Assembly (NCBI GenBank): GCA_963576735.1
Contig: OY755183.1
Coordinates: forward strand, 9,691,213-9,755,212
Direction: 5' to 3'
Origin: Bedellia somnulentella
Taxonomy: Eukaryota > Arthropoda > Insecta > Lepidoptera > Bedelliidae
Length of the DNA stretch: 64,000 nt
Within the stretch, counting starts at the first letter, position 1, and the number at the start of each line of letters is the position of its first letter. The translations under genes were made by a program, and so were the position numbers. This document shows, in pieces, positions 61,005 through 64,000 of this stretch. The notes beneath the pieces are model-generated. The model saw only the letters and a list, made by a program, of their open reading frames with translations. It did no database searches and was not told the origin of the DNA.

Positions 61005-61252
61005 GTGAGTATCTTGGCTCTGTTTCAGAGGTTTGGTCACTCAATGTGCGTCTTTTCTTGGGTTCTAGGAGCAATAGAATAGGTTACTAGATGAATAAAC
61101 GAAGGGATCTCTATGAGTAAGGATTATCATTAGCTGGTAAAGGTGTCCAAAGCTTGGCAAAGGCTTTCTTACAAAGATCTGAATATAATGGCTGAGGAGA
61201 GCTCTATGTAATGCGAGGAGAAAGTATAGGTCTGATCCGACTAAGTCTCTAG

Positions 61253-61426
61253 GAGCAATAGAATAGTATGCTTGGACTCCGACATCTCGTTCCGCAAGGG
61301 CGACCGCATGGAGGTGCTGAACGACGCCGAGCCGGATTGGTGGCGCGTGCTGCACCTCACCACGCGGCGGGAGGGGCTGGTGCCCGTCAACTTTGTCGCT
61401 GAGGAGAGCTGGGTCGAGTGTGAAGA
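61253..61426 (+). other. Candidate duplicated SH3 exon, copy 3 (174 bp, phase 2-2)
   Basis: Same geometry as copy 2: AG at 61251-61252, donor at 61427, 174 open bases. From 61275 on it differs from exon 3 at only four of 152 positions, three silent and one changing S128 to W. The ligand-binding W104, P119 and F122 equivalents are present. The lead-in is SNRIVCL instead of the ALCAY strand. The high identity means a recent copy or gene conversion. If included after exon 3 it would add a partial second SH3. If it replaced exon 3 the frame would break, because exon 2 ends in phase 1. Confidence 0.5.
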
Positions 61427-61708
61427 GTGAGTATTTGTGCTCTATTACAAAGGTTCTCTCACTTGTGCGTCTTTTCTTGGGTTCTAGGAGCAATAGAATA
61501 GGTTGCTAGATGAAAAGAGGAAGGCATCTCTATGAGTAGGGATTGTCATCAGCAGATAATAGATGTCCAATGCTTGGCAAAGGCTTCTTCCAAAGATCTG
61601 AACTTGTTTGCTGTTGAGAGCTCTATGCAAGGAGTAAGTATAGGTCTGATCCAAGTAAGTCTCTTCGAGCAATAGAATAGGTTTTACGTGATCTTCCGCA
61701 GTAAAAGC

Positions 61709-61800
61709 TGAACGACGCCGAGCCGGACTGGTGGTGCAAGCTGCACCTCACCACGCGGCGGGAGGTGCTGGTGCCCGTCTACTTTGTCGCTGAGCGAAAA
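61709..61800 (+). pseudogene. Decayed SH3-exon copy 4
   Basis: Begins at the LNDAEPDWW equivalent and runs to FVAE, with changes R106C, V107K, G116V and N121Y. There is no donor: 'gctgaggagag' has become 'gctgagcgaaaa', and the frame runs into a stop at about 61816. An AG precedes it ('cttccgcag' at 61692-61700) but is followed by TAA. Confidence 0.75.
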
Positions 61801-62757
61801 ACCAGCATTGTATAGAACTAAGTATGAAAGTAAGTACGGATTTAGGATAGATGTAAGGAGTGTCACTTCATGATAGAATCGACAGAGGAGACCCGTAGAA
61901 GAACCAGGGAACCATAAATATAGGCCCGAAGAGTTGTGAAATTTCATGGACATGGCACATTGCATTAAGCAACAGTGGCCGGTGTCAGAGGTTCTTAAGT
62001 GTTTGTGTGAAGGTACTTGGTGACAGTTGCTGAGACCTTTGGGAGATACCTGTGTTCAGCATTGGATGCCTATTGGTAAAGATAAATAAGAATAATACAA
62101 AATAATTAAAAAAAAAGAATAATATAATTTACAGAATCCTAATGTGAGATTTCAGAAAAGAAGCTTATCACATTCTGCTATTAAGGCTCCGTTTACATGG
62201 TTTTGACAGCATAATTTTGTGAAAAAGATTACCACATAAATATGTATATTTTTAAATGCACATGAATAATTACTTTAAGTAAGCAATAAATACTTTTCCT
62301 TATAAAAAACAATTGGACACAACAATGAATATCTCTTTGTAATTGTCTCGCAGAGTTATGATAACGAACAAAGAGGCTATCTGTATTCAATTACATTTGG
62401 TAAACACTCGTTATTTATAAAACAGTGTCCATTCGTGTCACCATGACACGTGGCAGCTATGAGAAATGTTCCCATTCCGGTTTTAGATATGCTATTTCAG
62501 TCACCCTTCCGTGGCGTTCGGATAACAGTAAACGAGTCATCGTTATCTTGCCACAAGTCACCGTGTAGTTAGAAGGAGTTAGGAAATTGAAATGTGAATT
62601 TTAGATAATTCGAAGTACTACATGGTCCAGTTACCTAATTAACTCCATCTACTCCTATGTTAAAAGTGAAGACTGGTCCTTATTTTGTGTTAAAAAAGGG
62701 GCTGGTGTGAATGTTAGGACAGCATAGGGGTTAGGCGCTACAAGCAAGGAAGCGCAA
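61801..62757. other. Intron 3 of the Src64B-like gene, middle part
   Basis: AT-rich with no coding frame. Intron 3 as a whole spans 60611-63129 if none of the extra SH3 copies is used. Confidence 0.6.
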
Positions 62758-62774
62758 TTTAAAATAGACATTTA

Positions 62775-62949
62775 CTAATAAATAAAGAATAAATAAAGGA
62801 AAGAAAAATATATAAATAGTATACTAAAAATATATAGTATACCCGAGGTCGCGGGTTCGATTCCCGCCTGTGTCGAAATTTTTCTTTCCTTTATTTATTC
62901 TTTATTTATTCGTAATAATCCCCACATGAGGTTTTCATGAACAAAAAGA
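62775..62949 (+). repeat. SINE-F copy with inverted arms, 17-bp TSD
   Basis: Exact 17-base duplications 'tttaaaatagacattta' at 62758-62774 and 62950-62966. The core keeps only the 3' half of the tRNA-like head (from 'tacccgaggtcgcgggt'). Its upstream side is a complementary copy of the downstream 'ctttcctttatttattcttt' arm, about 38 bases with few mismatches. It has the same fold-back design as 9126-9278. Confidence 0.88.
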
Positions 62950-63129
62950 TTTAAAATAGACATTTAGTTTTTGGTTATTTCTCCACATACACTCTCATTT
63001 AATTACGAGAATCCAACCCTTATTTCGCTCAAAGATAGTCAAATGGATACAGAACTCACGAACTTATCCCTGACCAATAGCAAAATGTTTAGCTTAGACC
63101 TATACTCATAAATCTATTTTTCATTCCAG

Positions 63130-63383
63130 TTGGTTCTTCCCTCACGTTTCGCGCAAAGAAGCTGATAAATTGCTGCTAGCCGATATAAACCCCCGCGGAA
63201 CTTTCCTAGTGAGACCGGCAGAGCATAACCCTCATGGTTTTAGCCTCAGCGTCAAAGATTGGGAAGAAGGGCGAGGGTACCATGTGAAACATTACAAAAT
63301 CAAACCTCTGGATAATGGAGGGTTCTATATAGCGACCAATCAAACGTTTCCTAGTTTGCCAGCTTTAGTTATTTCTTATACAA
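63130..63383 (+). CDS. Src64B: Src64B-like kinase, coding exon 4 (SH2 domain)
   Basis: A 254-base exon (acceptor 'tcattccag', AG 63128-63129; donor a|gtgagt at 63384) encoding residues 133-217. WFFPHVSRKEADKLLL starts the SH2 domain. R141 is the alpha-A Arg and R161 in GTFLVRPAEH is the invariant Arg of the phosphotyrosine pocket. VKHYKIKPLDNGGFYI and FPSLPALVISY complete the fold. SH2 binds phosphotyrosine, including the C-terminal tail in the closed, inactive form. FLVRP in place of the usual FLVRES, and the sequence around it, match fly Src64B. The exon enters in phase 2 (Asp split with exon 3 or with a duplicated SH3 copy) and leaves in phase 1 toward the kinase exons, which are outside the window. 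Confidence 0.95.
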
Positions 63384-63557
63384 GTGAGTATTTATGGTAA
63401 CAATACTTTAAGATATAAAGAGTGTTTTGGTATTTGTCGCCAATCAATGAAGCCATTGATAATTTAACTCCCATTTAGATAATTCGATATTTAATAAAAT
63501 TAATATGCTGCTTTCATCAGTCCACCTTTTGGATGGCATCCAAAAATTGTTTTCATT
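63384..63557. other. Start of intron 4 of the Src64B-like gene
   Basis: AT-rich intron sequence after the SH2 donor, up to the SINE-A tail. No kinase exon appears before the window ends. Confidence 0.7.
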
Positions 63558-63562
63558 CATAC

Positions 63563-63808
63563 ATACATATACTCACGGCTATAAATCCCTAGAAGGGGTA
63601 ACCAGAGCTAAGGAAGAAGAAATTCCTAAGCCACTTTTGGAAAGTTGAGTGGGGAAAAGATGTTTCAATAAAGGTTGTTGGTGATGGGTCTCCCACCGCA
63701 TCGACCAAAAATCCCTCAAATGCCCCAATACCGTTAGTCGCCTCTTACGTACACCAACCGAAAGAAATGGGGTAATGCTATTCTAAGCCGAAATTACACA
63801 GCACAATA
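63563..63808 (-). repeat. SINE-A copy, 14-bp TSD
   Basis: Full-length minus-strand copy flanked by 'tgttttcattcata' at 63549-63562 and 63809-63822. Confidence 0.88.
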
Positions 63809-63838
63809 TGTTTTCATTCATATCTAAGTACATACATT

Positions 63839-64000
63839 CATACATACATATACTCACGGCTATAATTCCCTAGAAGGGGTAGCCAGAGCCAAGGAATTAT
63901 TAATTCCTTAGCCACTTTTGGAAGTTGAGTGGGGAAAAGGCGGTAAATAAAGGTTTTTGGTGATGAGTCTCCAACCGCATCGCCCAAAAATCCAATAAAA
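63839..64000 (-). repeat. SINE-A copy, cut by window edge
   Basis: Second copy in the same orientation about 30 bases after the previous one, from the (CATA)n tail to 'cgcatcgcccaaaaatcc' at the edge. Confidence 0.85.

Larger units (their letters stand above)
60459..61800 (+). repeat. Tandem array of SH3-exon units, about 390-420 bp period
   Basis: Taking 'tttgtcgct' as the landmark, copies lie at 60577, 60970, 61392 and 61783, so the steps are 393, 422 and 391. Each unit has the exon from the RT loop to the donor plus about 240 bases of intron ('tgcgtcttttcttgggttct', 'gaacgaagggatctctatga'-like, 'gtataggtctgat'). Within the intron part a worn second copy of the exon end is visible (e.g. 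61189-61226 'ggctgaggagagctctatgt'), so the duplication happened in at least two layers. Confidence 0.9.

Noticed and set aside
60371..61965. Minus-strand frames of 60-142 codons across the SH3 array.
   Set aside because: They are antisense shadows of GC-rich SH3 exon copies; their similarity to each other comes from the tandem repeat.
63384..64000. A further Src64B exon (start of the kinase domain) before the window end.
   Set aside because: After the SH2 donor only intron and two SINE-A copies are visible.

Overview
The window is about 64 kb of AT-rich, intron-dominated, repeat-laden animal DNA, most probably from a lepidopteran insect. The reasons are a Src64B-type tyrosine kinase whose N-terminus closely resembles the fly protein, an arthropod-style non-LTR retrotransposon with endonuclease, reverse transcriptase and RNase H, and dense short retroposons with target-site duplications. 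I cannot name the species from sequence alone.

Layout. Positions 1-4251 are the 3' part of a full-coding LOA/I-type LINE on the plus strand: the end of ORF1, all of ORF2, and an (AAT)n tail. From about 4.3 to 53.9 kb I find no convincing host protein-coding gene. The stretch consists of AT-rich DNA with many copies of at least six repeat families. I name these here as SINE-A (about 250 bp, ends in (TATG)n), SINE-T (about 370 bp, tRNA head), SINE-F (tRNA head between inverted arms), a degenerate LINE 3'-end family, a 138-bp MITE (three copies) and a 0.96-kb non-coding repeat (two copies). A P-element-like remnant with a THAP first exon is nested in one SINE-A copy. A candidate promoter or 5' UTR region lies near 10.4-11.2 kb, with weak support.

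The only host gene I can name is the Src64B orthologue on the plus strand. Its coding exons are at 53916-53964 (myristoylation and palmitoylation N-terminus), 59753-59890 (unique region), 60400-60610 (SH3) and 63130-63383 (SH2). The exon phases join exactly and give residues 1-217. The kinase domain lies beyond the right edge. The exon at 53884 opens with a splice acceptor in the 5' UTR, so the promoter is further upstream. Much of the gene-free DNA to the left may therefore be its first intron.

The most interesting structure is inside the intron after the SH3 exon. The 3' three-quarters of that exon plus its flanking intron has been tandemly copied about every 390-420 bp. Two copies (60831-61004 and 61253-61426) are open, are each exactly 174 bp between a possible AG and GT, and are phase 2-2, so they could be spliced in without shifting frame. 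A third (about 61709-61800) is decayed. The main SH3 exon also carries Cys where the first Tyr of the ALYDY motif is expected. Other notable structures are an interlocked A-B-A'-B' inverted repeat at 54601-54881, a perfect 54-bp palindrome at 52410-52463, and several nested insertions that preserve the pre-insertion sequence.
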